A stretch of DNA of 10,947 nt from Candidatus Auribacterota bacterium (GCA_016929035.1 JAFGJP010000085.1:1-10947), one strand, 5' to 3'. Positions 1-7,790 are shown, numbered from the stretch's first letter. Numbers and translations: made by a program. Notes: generated from the letters alone by a model not told the origin.

Positions 1-396
1 GCGTGAATCAAAATCTGTAAATCTTGATTTCTGCTGAAGATTACAAATTTCATTCTTTTCTTTATCAAACAGGACACCTGTCAAAACCATGACCTTTCTT
101 CTTTTTTTATGTGATGTGTTTTACTTTTCAGGCTGTCTTCAAATGAAGAAACATTTCCTGCATCCTGCAGAAGATGAGTCCAAAAAGCGTCTTTCGAACC
201 CCCAAAAGCCTTTAAAAAGATACCGCCCCGGCCATAGGCCGACGTCACCACCTGCTTTAAAAACCGTGAAGAAAGAAAAACGACCTATCTTTTTATATTC
301 GATAAAATAACGCAACTTGCTTTATTTCATATAGTTATAGTTCATTTAGACATTTTACATCGTGACAGGATTAACACTTTTTTAACAGTTGTTTTC
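1..396. other. Non-coding region upstream of the polyP operon
   Basis: I see no convincing gene here. The only long open frame (89-310, +) has no SD, no recognisable domain and a low-complexity basic tail. The sequence is AT-rich except for a GC-rich island at about 220-250. That island contains a short hairpin (stem CGGCC/GGCCG at 229-233 and 237-241, loop ATA). Two other small inverted repeats are visible: TCTTC/GAAGA at 136-149 and CTGCA/TGCAG at 158-170. I could not match the segment to any riboswitch, 6S RNA, SRP RNA or tmRNA that I know. It may be the end region of an upstream transcription unit, or it may hold a small RNA; neither is demonstrated. Confidence 0.4.
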
Positions 397-424
397 TTGC
401 CATAGATGTTTTTTTGTATATAAT
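397..424 (+). promoter_or_regulatory. Sigma70-like promoter of the polyP operon
   Basis: The -35 element TTGCCA (397-402, 5 of 6 to consensus) and the -10 element TATAAT (419-424, perfect) are separated by 16 bp. The expected transcription start (about 7 nt past the -10) is around 431-433, at or within two bases of the ATG at 433. This predicts a leaderless or almost leaderless mRNA, which agrees with the absence of any SD upstream of that ATG. Confidence 0.65.
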
Positions 425-432
425 AGTTCCGC

Positions 433-1983
433 ATGAACCCCAAAGCCACACAGCGCGCCGGTGTGATCGACATCGGAACAAGCTCCATCAAGCTTATCAT
501 TGGTGAGGTCACGAACGGGGATATCACTGTCCTCGAATCCCTTAAAAATGTCATCCCCCTTGGCAAATATGCGTTTTATAAAGGCCGCATGTTCCAGGAA
601 GTGATAAACCAGACTGTCACCATCCTCGATAAATACCGCCAGGCGCTGAAAGAATATGATGTTTCCGATATCATGGTCATAGCGACAACGGCTGTGAGAG
701 AAGCCGGTAACCGGGATATGTTCATCGACACGGTCTTTCGTAAGACAGGTTTTTCCATAGAGGTTTTAACAGTCGGCGATGTGGTCTATTACATAGACTC
801 CTATCTTTCCTATAAGCTGAAAAACAGGTACCCTATTCACTCCAAAAATCTGCTCATCGCGGAGCTGGGAGCAGGCAGCCTGGATGTTTCTGTCATGGAA
901 AAAGGGTTTGCGCTGATGAACATGGGCCTTCCTCTTGGGGCCCTCCGGCTGACTCAGCTGGCCAACGAGCTTGACGGCAGCATTCAGGAGACAAACGAAT
1001 CCCTGCAGGAGTACATTGAAAACTTTTTTATCTATTTAAAAAAGGCCCTTCCGGACATCTCCCTGGACGACATCATCCTTGTCGATGAAAACTTTGCTCC
1101 CTACATTCAGAGCATACTGGCCGACAAAAAAAGCGAGGAAAAGTTTTTTCCGTTTACCCGCGGCGATTCAGAATCGCTCCTCTCTCTTTTCTCTGACAGG
1201 AATTCAGAGGATATCGCAGCGACTTATCATATTCCGCTGGAAATCGCGGATATGATCCCGGCCTACACGACGATTCTCCACAGGCTCTTCAGCCTGACAG
1301 GACAGGACCATGTCTTTATCCTCGAAACATCTCTTCAGGAAGCTATTCTCGCCAACCGCTTGCTGAATCTTGATCTCTCTGATAAATATAATAAGACCAA
1401 CCAGCTTATTTCCGTAGCCATGTTTCTCTGCAAAAAATATGGCGTTGATCTCAACCACTCGGAAAATGTCGCGAAGATGTCAGAAACGTTTTTTAAAAAG
1501 TTCAAAGATCACCTTGGATTAAAAGATGAAGACCTCATCTATCTGCTTTTGGCCGCCTATCTGCATGACATCGGCACATTCATCCATAACCGGGCCCACC
1601 ACAAGCATACAGAATACATCATCAGCCAGCTGAACCTTTTCCGCCTGTCTGAAGACGATGTCAAGATCATTGCCTGCGTGGCCCGCTATCACAGAAAAGC
1701 AACTCCCAGAAACACACATATGCTTTACAGCTCCCTTCCGTCAGACAAGCAGATCCTTGTTCAGAAACTCTGTTCTCTGCTTCGCATGGCCAACGCTCTT
1801 GACCGTACGCACAAGCAAAAAGTGCATAAGCTGGAAGTGAAGATGAACAAAAACCAGGACGTCACCCTGGTGGTCCACACAAAAGAAAATTTCAACCTTG
1901 AAAAAGCCGCTTTTCTTGACAAAAAAGGCTTCTTTGAAGAAATCACCGGAAACAAGACAGGTCTTTCGATAAAATCCGATTAG
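433..1983 (+). CDS. Ppx/GppA-family protein with C-terminal HD domain (divergent exopolyphosphatase-like)
   Basis: 516 aa, close to the length of two-domain exopolyphosphatases. The N-terminal half is the actin-like ASKHA phosphatase fold: first phosphate loop D13-IGTSS, the ATTAVREAGN block at 84-93, and second phosphate loop E144-LGAGS. The C-terminal half (about 325-460) is a Ppx-type HD domain with H342, H378-D379, H392, the ARYHR block ending near 421, and D457-RTH. Family members release terminal phosphate from polyP or hydrolyse pppGpp in the cytoplasm. Several active-site positions differ. The usual GxEEA segment with its catalytic Glu aligns with G115-DVVYY, the D-GGGS loop reads ELGAGS, and the late G-x-REG motif reads SLQEA. 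Hydrolysis is therefore uncertain and a sensing or regulatory role is possible. The ATG at 433 is chosen because the first beta strand of the fold starts at residue 10. It lies 5 nt before ppk, in the same operon. Confidence 0.85.
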   Translation: MNPKATQRAGVIDIGTSSIKLIIGEVTNGDITVLESLKNVIPLGKYAFYKGRMFQEVINQTVTILDKYRQALKEYDVSDIMVIATTAVREAGNRDMFIDTVFRKTGFSIEVLTVGDVVYYIDSYLSYKLKNRYPIHSKNLLIAELGAGSLDVSVMEKGFALMNMGLPLGALRLTQLANELDGSIQETNESLQEYIENFFIYLKKALPDISLDDIILVDENFAPYIQSILADKKSEEKFFPFTRGDSESLLSLFSDRNSEDIAATYHIPLEIADMIPAYTTILHRLFSLTGQDHVFILETSLQEAILANRLLNLDLSDKYNKTNQLISVAMFLCKKYGVDLNHSENVAKMSETFFKKFKDHLGLKDEDLIYLLLAAYLHDIGTFIHNRAHHKHTEYIISQLNLFRLSEDDVKIIACVARYHRKATPRNTHMLYSSLPSDKQILVQKLCSLLRMANALDRTHKQKVHKLEVKMNKNQDVTLVVHTKENFNLEKAAFLDKKGFFEEITGNKTGLSIKSD

Positions 1984-1988
1984 CTCTC

Positions 1989-4007
1989 ATGGATTTAAAA
2001 GAAAAATACATCCACAGGGATCTCAGCTGGCTTTCATTTAATGAAAGGGTGCTGGAAGAATCCGTGGACGCCCGCAACCCCCTCATGGAGCGCATCAAGT
2101 TCCTGGCCATCTTTGCCAACAACCTCGATGAATTTTTCATGGTCCGCGTTGCCGGGCTGAAAAGACTTCTTGATGCTGACTACAATAGAAAAGATTCCTT
2201 TGGCTATTTCCCGCAGGATCTCTTCTCTGAGATCAAAAACCGCGTGGATCAGCTTATCAAAAAGTTATATGACATCTACCAGGGAAAGGTTCTTAAAGAT
2301 CTCGAAAAAAACAAGATTTTTCTCAGGAAGATGGAAGATCTCGCTCCGGCTCAGAAAAAGCACATTAAAAAATATTTCGAGTCAACGGTCTTCCCCATCA
2401 TTACGCCCATGGCCGTTGACCAGGGTCATCCTTTTCCTGCCCTCCCGTCGCGGACGGTCTTTTTTGCCGTAACGCTCAAGAGATATGAAAAGCTCAATCT
2501 CGCTATTCTCCCGATACCGAAAAACATCCCTCGGCTTCTTCGCCTTCCATCAGAAGAGGATGAATACAGTTTTATCCTCATCGATGACATCATCCGGGAA
2601 AACCTGAAAAACTTTTTCAAAGGATACCGGATTGAGGGAAATGCCCTTTTCCGCGTGATCCGAGACAGCGAGCTGACGGTCAACGAAGAATACACCCCCG
2701 ACCTCCTTCGAGCAATAGAAGATGAAGTCAAAAAACGCCCCAAAGCGAAAGTGGTCTACCTTGAAACAGAAAAAGCCTGGGCATCAGAGTTCCTGGAGAT
2801 CCTTTGCCAGGGAATTGACTTCCCCCAGGAAGAAGTCACGCTTATCAATGGCGACCTTGATCTCAGTTTTCTTTTTGAGCTTTTTCAGGAAGTCAGGAGG
2901 CCTGACCTGTGCTACAAGGATTATATTCCCGGAAAAATCCCCTATGAGAATATTTTCCAGAGGATCTCCGAGGGGAACTTCCTCGTACATGTTCCTTTTC
3001 AGTCTTTTTATGCCACGGTCGATCTCATTCGAACAGCTGCAAGAGATGAAAACGTTCTCGCTATCAAAATGACTCTTTACAGGACAAATGAAGACTCCGA
3101 GATAATCAAGTCGCTCAAGGAGGCTGCCAAGAACAAAAAGCAGGTCACTGTCCTTGTCGAGATCAAGGCCCGCTTTGATGAAGAAAAAAATATCTCCTGG
3201 GTCAAAGAGCTGGAAGAGTCAGGCTGCCATGTCATCTACGGCATAGCCGGAATAAAGATCCATTCGAAAATGACCCTGATTGTCCGCAAGGAAGAAGGCC
3301 GGATCACTCGCTACGTACACCTTTCAACAGGCAATTATAATGAGAAAACAGCTCGCATTTATTCAGATCTGGGCTTTTTTACAGCCAACGAAGATTTTGC
3401 AAGGGATATTTCTGATGTCTTCAACGTGATTACAGGCTACTCCATGCCGTCTCCCTGGAAAAGGATCATCTCTTCTCCTTACGACCTCAGGCAGTATTTC
3501 TTCCAACTCATTGATAAGGAGATCGACTTTCAGAAAAGGAGTAAAAATGGTTTTATCTTTGCCAAGATGAACTCTCTTGAGGATACGCTTCTTATAGACA
3601 AGCTCTATGAAGCTTCGAATGCGGGTGTAAAGATCCAGTTGATTGTGCGAGGCATCTGCTCTCTTATACCCGGGATACCCGGAGTCAGTGAAAACATCGA
3701 GGTGAAAAGCATCGTCGGCCGCTTTCTCGAACACACGCGCATCTTTCTTTTCAAAAATAACGGCAGCCCCCGTCTTTTTATTTCGTCGGCAGACTGGATG
3801 ACAAGGAATTTCGACAAGCGGATCGAGGTCCTCTTTGAAATCTATAAGGAGGATCTCAAGGAGCATCTTGAGAAAATACTGGGCATCTACTGGAAAGACA
3901 CGCTGAAGGCTCGCCTTCTTCTTCCTGACAGGAACTATGTCCGCCCGGAAAGCAGGGATGAAAAATTCAATGCCCAGGATCATCTTATCGAGCTTTACTC
4001 TTCATGA
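1989..4007 (+). CDS. ppk1: Polyphosphate kinase PPK1
   Basis: 672 aa, near the usual 690 for PPK1. The enzyme reversibly transfers the gamma-phosphate of ATP onto a growing polyphosphate chain, through a phosphohistidine intermediate, and is normally membrane-associated. Family landmarks appear in order: the N-terminal helical motif RDLSWLSFNERVLEE (10-24), FLAIFANNLDEFFMVRVAG (38-56), the head-domain GHPFP (146-150), YRTNEDS (364-370), catalytic His425 in GIKIHSK, the HLSTGNYNEKTARIYSD block (444-460), and the second active-site His582 in GRFLEHTRIF followed by SSADWMTRNFDKR (599-611). The catalytic residues are intact. The start follows the upstream stop by 5 nt with no clear SD, which suggests translational coupling. 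The 3' end overlaps the next ATG by 4 nt. Confidence 0.97.
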   Translation: MDLKEKYIHRDLSWLSFNERVLEESVDARNPLMERIKFLAIFANNLDEFFMVRVAGLKRLLDADYNRKDSFGYFPQDLFSEIKNRVDQLIKKLYDIYQGKVLKDLEKNKIFLRKMEDLAPAQKKHIKKYFESTVFPIITPMAVDQGHPFPALPSRTVFFAVTLKRYEKLNLAILPIPKNIPRLLRLPSEEDEYSFILIDDIIRENLKNFFKGYRIEGNALFRVIRDSELTVNEEYTPDLLRAIEDEVKKRPKAKVVYLETEKAWASEFLEILCQGIDFPQEEVTLINGDLDLSFLFELFQEVRRPDLCYKDYIPGKIPYENIFQRISEGNFLVHVPFQSFYATVDLIRTAARDENVLAIKMTLYRTNEDSEIIKSLKEAAKNKKQVTVLVEIKARFDEEKNISWVKELEESGCHVIYGIAGIKIHSKMTLIVRKEEGRITRYVHLSTGNYNEKTARIYSDLGFFTANEDFARDISDVFNVITGYSMPSPWKRIISSPYDLRQYFFQLIDKEIDFQKRSKNGFIFAKMNSLEDTLLIDKLYEASNAGVKIQLIVRGICSLIPGIPGVSENIEVKSIVGRFLEHTRIFLFKNNGSPRLFISSADWMTRNFDKRIEVLFEIYKEDLKEHLEKILGIYWKDTLKARLLLPDRNYVRPESRDEKFNAQDHLIELYSS

Positions 4008-5491
4008 ATACTGAAATCCGGACATATGCGGCCCGCATCATTTCGAGACCTTTTAAGAGGTTTCTGGAACACGTCAGAGATGCGAAAACAGGAAAAGACA
4101 TCGAAGACCTTCACAGAATCCGTGTCGCTTCAAGGCGACTTCGCAGCGCTCTCTGGGCCCTGAAAGAAGCTTTCCCTGAAAAATCCCTGAAAAAATGGAA
4201 GAAAGGGCTTCAGAATGTTTCCCGAACTTCCGGAGACGCAAGAGATATCGATGTCAAAATCGATTTTCTGAAAAAATTGAAGAACAGTCAGTCCTCTGCC
4301 CCTTACCGCTATGGTCTCAACCAAATGATTATCCTTCTTCAGGTTAAGCGTAATGGATTCCAGACAGAAATAACCAGTTCTCTGGATGACCTCCTGAAAA
4401 AAAATATCTTAAAGGAAATAAAAAATTTTATAAAAAAGAGTCCAACGTGTACGCTTTCTGAGATAAAAACACCGGCTCTTTATTCCCTTGCTGAAAAAAG
4501 GATTTCCAGGCGCCTTGCAGAGCTGAAAAAGCAATCTGTCTGTGCTGCTCAGCCCGACCGCAGCACCGAGCTGCATCTTTTAAGAATCGCAGCAAAAAAA
4601 CTTCGATACACGCTGGAGTGCTTCGAAACTCTTTATGGACAAAAATTAAAGCGCTTCACCGACGAGTGTCACAGCATCCAGAACATGCTCGGGGCCATGC
4701 ATGACTTCGATGTCTGGATCCAGTCAGCGCCTCATTTCTTTAATCCTGAAGAAAAGAGAATCTTGGCGGCAGTCGATTTTTTTCTCAAAAAATGCCGTAC
4801 CCTCCGGAATCAGAACTACAATGACTTTCTCTCTTTATGGAAAAGGCTTGAAAAGGAAGACTTTTTTCATGTCCTTTCTCAAGCTATTGCCGTATCTGCC
4901 AGGATCAGGAAAAAGATAGTCCAGCAGGCTGTGGGCCTTGCCAGGTCCATACACTTTGAAGAGGAGCATACAAGGGTCGTGACAAAGCTGTCACTTCGCC
5001 TTTTTGATGAACTGGAATGCCTTCATCACCTTGGAGAAAAAGACAATCTTCTTCTTGAAATCGCCTGTCTCCTTCATGATATTGGACGGACAGACGGCGG
5101 AGAAAACCACAATAAGATCGCCCGGGACAGGATCCTTGACTCCAGCCAGCTTCAACTGCCGGAAAAAGACAAAGTCATCATTGCTCTTATTGCCCGATAC
5201 CACAGGGATGCTCTCCCCAAGAATTCTCACAGGTGGTACTCGGCACTTGGTAAGGAAGACAGAATCACCGTCAAAAAGCTTTCTTCTCTCATCCGTATCG
5301 CCGACGGCCTTGACAGGACGCATCAGAGCCTTGTCACTAACATCCAATGTGATGTAAGCAAACAACACGTCGTTCTCCGCATAAGTGCAAAAGGCTTCTC
5401 TGCGATCGATAAAACCTTTGGGAAAGTCAAGGCCGATCTTTTTGAAAAGACTTTTCAAAAAGACGTTATCATCGACTGGGCGGAGAGGTGA
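4004..5491 (+). CDS. CHAD domain-HD domain protein of the polyP operon
   Basis: 495 aa. Residues 10 to about 290 form a CHAD domain, a duplicated four-helix bundle rich in basic residues. The first half carries H37-RIRVASRRLR and GDARDIDV (77-84). The second half carries H191-LLRIAAKKLRY and AMHDFDV (231-237). CHAD domains are known polyP-binding modules. Residues 315-440 form an HD domain: H322, H358-D359, H369, the ARYHRDA block (397-403) and D437-RTH. This domain strongly resembles that of the Ppx-like protein encoded first in the operon, including the spacing and the RYHR-x-A-x-P-x-N-x-H block, and the similarity seems to continue into the C-terminal tail. Its ATG overlaps the ppk stop (ATGA), indicating coupled translation. 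The likely role is a polyP-binding protein with a metal-dependent phosphohydrolase or nucleotide-binding module. The substrate is unknown. The stop lies 15 nt from the convergent gene. Confidence 0.88.
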   Translation: MNTEIRTYAARIISRPFKRFLEHVRDAKTGKDIEDLHRIRVASRRLRSALWALKEAFPEKSLKKWKKGLQNVSRTSGDARDIDVKIDFLKKLKNSQSSAPYRYGLNQMIILLQVKRNGFQTEITSSLDDLLKKNILKEIKNFIKKSPTCTLSEIKTPALYSLAEKRISRRLAELKKQSVCAAQPDRSTELHLLRIAAKKLRYTLECFETLYGQKLKRFTDECHSIQNMLGAMHDFDVWIQSAPHFFNPEEKRILAAVDFFLKKCRTLRNQNYNDFLSLWKRLEKEDFFHVLSQAIAVSARIRKKIVQQAVGLARSIHFEEEHTRVVTKLSLRLFDELECLHHLGEKDNLLLEIACLLHDIGRTDGGENHNKIARDRILDSSQLQLPEKDKVIIALIARYHRDALPKNSHRWYSALGKEDRITVKKLSSLIRIADGLDRTHQSLVTNIQCDVSKQHVVLRISAKGFSAIDKTFGKVKADLFEKTFQKDVIIDWAER

Positions 5492-5506
5492 AAGAGATGT
5501 CTTCTT

Positions 5507-6865
5507 CTACAAGCACTTCCCGTGAATCAGGATGGCTTTCCTTCTGTGGATTTTTCTGTACTCGTCAACAGCCTGCTCCAATGGAAGGATCCTGTAATCT
5601 GCGCCAATTTTCTTCAGGTAATTCTCGCCCTGAAGCGTGACCGTCAATCCTTTCCTGCACCGCGTTGCCAGAATAAGGACTTCCGGCCTTTTTTTGCAGA
5701 CTTTTTTCAGCTCATCTTTTCCGATATTGTGGAGGCCATCTGTATTTCCGTTGCTTCTTTTTACGTCCCTTTTTTTCAGCTTGCCGTCAGCCCTGATGTA
5801 GATATCTTTTGAAATTGTCCTTCCGCTGACCGTGAGCTCGTTGTTTTTCTGAGACAAAAGAAGTTCGGGGTAACCGGTCATGGCCTTTTTTCTGTCTTTT
5901 TCTGACATGACCAGTGCCACAGCGCCAAGGAGAACAGCATCATCTCCGAGAAGAGATTCGACAATCCTGAATCCGGAGAATTTCGAAAAAAAGGGATCGC
6001 TGAGGGCCGTCTTTCGAATGATCGGCATCATAAAATCACTGCAGGCCTCAATAATCCCGCCTCCAAAAATAATCATCTCCGGATCAAATATATGTCTTAA
6101 AGTCCTGCAAGCATAACCAAGAGTCTCAGACGCTCTCTTCATCACCCGTGTGACAACAGGATCTCTGGCCTTTAAGGCTTTGCTCAGCACCCTGCTCTTT
6201 ATAACGGCTAAACGACCTCCTGAAAGCTGCTTGATTTTTGACTTTTTCCCTGCTTTTATTTCCGCGCGGATATCCCTTTCTATGGCCCATCTTCCTGCAG
6301 CAGCTTCAAGACATCCCTTGTTTCCGCATGTGCAGGAAGGCCCTTTTGATTCAACGATCATATGCCCAAGCTCTGCGGCCGCTCCATGGATGCCGGTCAG
6401 CATTTTTCCGTCAATGATAATAGCCCCGCCCACTCCTGTTCCTGGAAACAGCCCTATGACATTTTTTATACCACTTCCGGCACCCAGCCACTGCTCTCCC
6501 AGAAGACCGACATTGACATCATTTCCTGCAATGACTTTGACTTTAAATCTAGTCTTTAAGTCTCTCACAATATTTACGTTGCGCAGATTTAAATTAGGGG
6601 CGACAACAACGACTCCCCTGTCCGTATCGACGACTCCCGGAACACCCATGCCAATACCGCTTAAGTATTTGTCAGCTATCCCTGCTTCCTTCATGACATC
6701 GCTGACGACCGTGGAAATGGTATTCACAAACTGCCTGGAAGAGGTTTTCCTCGGGGTCGGGATCTTTTTATTAACAAGAATATCTCCTGTATTTTTGACA
6801 AGCGCGCCTGAGATTTTTGTCCCGCCGATATCGATTCCGATGTAGAGCTTTTCTTTTTTATTCAT
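5507..6865 (-). CDS. ROK-family sugar kinase fused to a C-terminal Mth938-like (DUF498) domain
   Basis: 452 aa, about 130 longer than a standard ROK glucokinase. Residues 1-320 are the kinase: phosphate loop D12-IGGTK, GMGVPGVVD (72-80), catalytic Asp116 in GNDVN, the GTGVGGA loop (142-148), the hexose motif E165-LGH, and the ROK zinc set H168, C178, C180 and C185 (CTCGNKGC). These predict an ATP-dependent cytoplasmic hexose or hexosamine kinase. Residues about 343-452 match the Mth938/DUF498 fold: a T-V-S-G-R-T-I strand, DGKLKKR (360-366), the PEVLILAT strand (394-401), GENYLKKIGADYRILPL (413-429), and a terminal ILIHGKC strand. The molecular function of that domain is unknown; its eukaryotic relative is the complex I assembly factor NDUFAF3. 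The two parts are in one frame without interruption. The ATG at 6865 places the phosphate loop at residue 12. No SD precedes it. Confidence 0.9.
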   Translation of the reverse strand: MNKKEKLYIGIDIGGTKISGALVKNTGDILVNKKIPTPRKTSSRQFVNTISTVVSDVMKEAGIADKYLSGIGMGVPGVVDTDRGVVVVAPNLNLRNVNIVRDLKTRFKVKVIAGNDVNVGLLGEQWLGAGSGIKNVIGLFPGTGVGGAIIIDGKMLTGIHGAAAELGHMIVESKGPSCTCGNKGCLEAAAGRWAIERDIRAEIKAGKKSKIKQLSGGRLAVIKSRVLSKALKARDPVVTRVMKRASETLGYACRTLRHIFDPEMIIFGGGIIEACSDFMMPIIRKTALSDPFFSKFSGFRIVESLLGDDAVLLGAVALVMSEKDRKKAMTGYPELLLSQKNNELTVSGRTISKDIYIRADGKLKKRDVKRSNGNTDGLHNIGKDELKKVCKKRPEVLILATRCRKGLTVTLQGENYLKKIGADYRILPLEQAVDEYRKIHRRKAILIHGKCL

Positions 6866-6878
6866 TTCTATCAGTAGA

Positions 6879-6906
6879 ATTATATCACATGCGATTCAGT
6901 TGAAAA
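6879..6906 (-). promoter_or_regulatory. Putative promoter of the ROK-Mth938 gene, very short leader
   Basis: On the minus strand, a perfect TATAAT (6884-6879) lies 13 nt before the ATG. A weak -35, TTTTCA (6906-6901), is 16 bp upstream. The expected start near 6872 would leave a leader of about 6 nt with no room for an SD, and none is seen. The element lies in the 53-nt gap after sir2. Confidence 0.45.
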
Positions 6907-6918
6907 ATCATGGAAATG

Positions 6919-7728
6919 TTAATTTTTTCGCCGTCCCGTTTTATCCATGTCCTTTAAAAAAAGATATTCCTTCCAGATCTTTTCCAGCGCGCTTGCTGCT
7001 CCCAAAGAGATCTTGACATCAACAAAAGAAGAAATCCCTGTTTCTCCCGGATTTATTTCTACGGCGTGACGGCAAAGATATTTGGCCTGGACAATCGGCT
7101 GGCTGATATAAGGGAAAACGCTCGTTGTGCCGACTGAAAAGTATATATCAAATCCGATTAAAAGCTCTTTTGACAGTGTGACAAGCTTGTGCTCGGGAAG
7201 CCTTTCTCCGAAAAAAACGACATCAGGCCTGACGATCTGAGCGCATTCAGGACAAAGAGGCGGCACTTCTATCTTAGAATAATCCTCAACAGTGCATCTC
7301 CAGGAACAGTTTGGACAAAAGAGATCGTGCATGTCGCCGTGGATATCAATAACATTTCGTGATCCTGCCGCAAAATGAAAACCATCGATGTTCTGAGTAA
7401 GGACCCAGACGCGGGGAAAAAAACGCTCCATCTCAGCGATGACTTCATGCCCGCGGTTAAACCGCGCCCCGCGGCATCTTTCCTCGATCTGGCGAAGGTA
7501 CTTCCATGTCAGCTCCGGGCGTTTGCTGAGCGTATCACCGGAAAGAGCAACTTCAATCGGAATGCCTTCATCCGTTTCTTTATCATTATAAAGCCCTCCT
7601 ATTCCTCTGTATGTCGGAAGCCCTGAATCAGCCGATAGACCAGCTCCGGTGATGAAAAGAATACTGTCACAAGACTTGAGTAAAGCAGCAACTTTTTGAA
7701 TATTTTCGCTATTTTTATTGGTTCTCAT
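6919..7728 (-). CDS. Sir2-family NAD-dependent protein deacylase
   Basis: 269 aa from the ATG at 7728. Sirtuins remove acyl groups from lysines in an NAD-consuming reaction, giving nicotinamide and O-acyl-ADP-ribose. The NAD-binding motif is GAGLSADSGLPTYRG (28-42). TQNIDGFH (111-118) is followed by catalytic His130 in IHG. The structural zinc site is C138-x2-C141 and C159-x2-C162. GTTSVFPY (200-207) and EINPGE (224-229) complete the Rossmann fold. All core residues are intact. The class III tyrosine of the Y-x-x-R desuccinylase signature is not obvious: Arg79 aligns, but the Tyr position seems to be Lys76. The acyl preference is therefore open. An in-frame TTG at 7737 could extend it by three residues, but both starts lack an SD. 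The sequence before the ATG is a heptad repeat. The next gene on this strand is ROK-Mth938, 53 nt away. Confidence 0.94.
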   Translation of the reverse strand: MRTNKNSENIQKVAALLKSCDSILFITGAGLSADSGLPTYRGIGGLYNDKETDEGIPIEVALSGDTLSKRPELTWKYLRQIEERCRGARFNRGHEVIAEMERFFPRVWVLTQNIDGFHFAAGSRNVIDIHGDMHDLFCPNCSWRCTVEDYSKIEVPPLCPECAQIVRPDVVFFGERLPEHKLVTLSKELLIGFDIYFSVGTTSVFPYISQPIVQAKYLCRHAVEINPGETGISSFVDVKISLGAASALEKIWKEYLFLKDMDKTGRRKN

Positions 7729-7729
7729 C

Positions 7730-7785
7730 AAAATCAAAAATAAAAAATCAAATATCAGATATTAGATACACGATACATGATAAAA
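7730..7785. repeat. Degenerate 7-nt tandem repeat, part A
   Basis: Eight consecutive in-phase heptads. The units drift gradually: AAAATCA at 7730 and 7744, AATATCA at 7751, GATACAC at 7765 and GATACAT at 7772. An A-x-A-T or GATA core recurs at every step of seven. The tract begins one base before the sir2 start codon, so it makes up the whole proximal 5' flank of that gene. Confidence 0.7.
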
Positions 7786-7790
7786 TGTGC

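Noticed and set aside
1..9. GCGTGAATC at the window start, the reverse complement of 7791-7799
   Set aside because: The match stops after nine bases on both sides, so it could easily be chance.
165..205. Hammerhead-ribozyme-like or tRNA T-arm-like strings (GATGAGTCC, TTCGAAC)
   Set aside because: The hammerhead core bases are not present in order, and the putative T-arm has no matching 5-bp stem or cloverleaf around it.
89..310. A 73-codon open frame before the ppx-like gene with a hydrophobic start and an F-S-G-C that resembles a lipobox
   Set aside because: There is no positively charged N-terminus and no SD. The tail is low-complexity and basic, and no domain is recognisable. It most likely arises by chance.
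3363..3983. A 206-codon frame antisense to ppk1
   Set aside because: It lies wholly opposite a clearly conserved PPK1 gene and has no recognisable protein features.
6150..6845. A 231-codon frame antisense to the ROK kinase gene
   Set aside because: It is a shadow of conserved kinase codons on the other strand. Its composition is odd and rich in Pro and Ser, with no domain.
5507..6865. Polyphosphate-dependent glucokinase, suggested by the neighbouring polyP operon
   Set aside because: The protein has the CTCGNKGC zinc motif of ATP-type ROK kinases, which is absent from the polyP glucokinases I know. Proximity alone is not enough.
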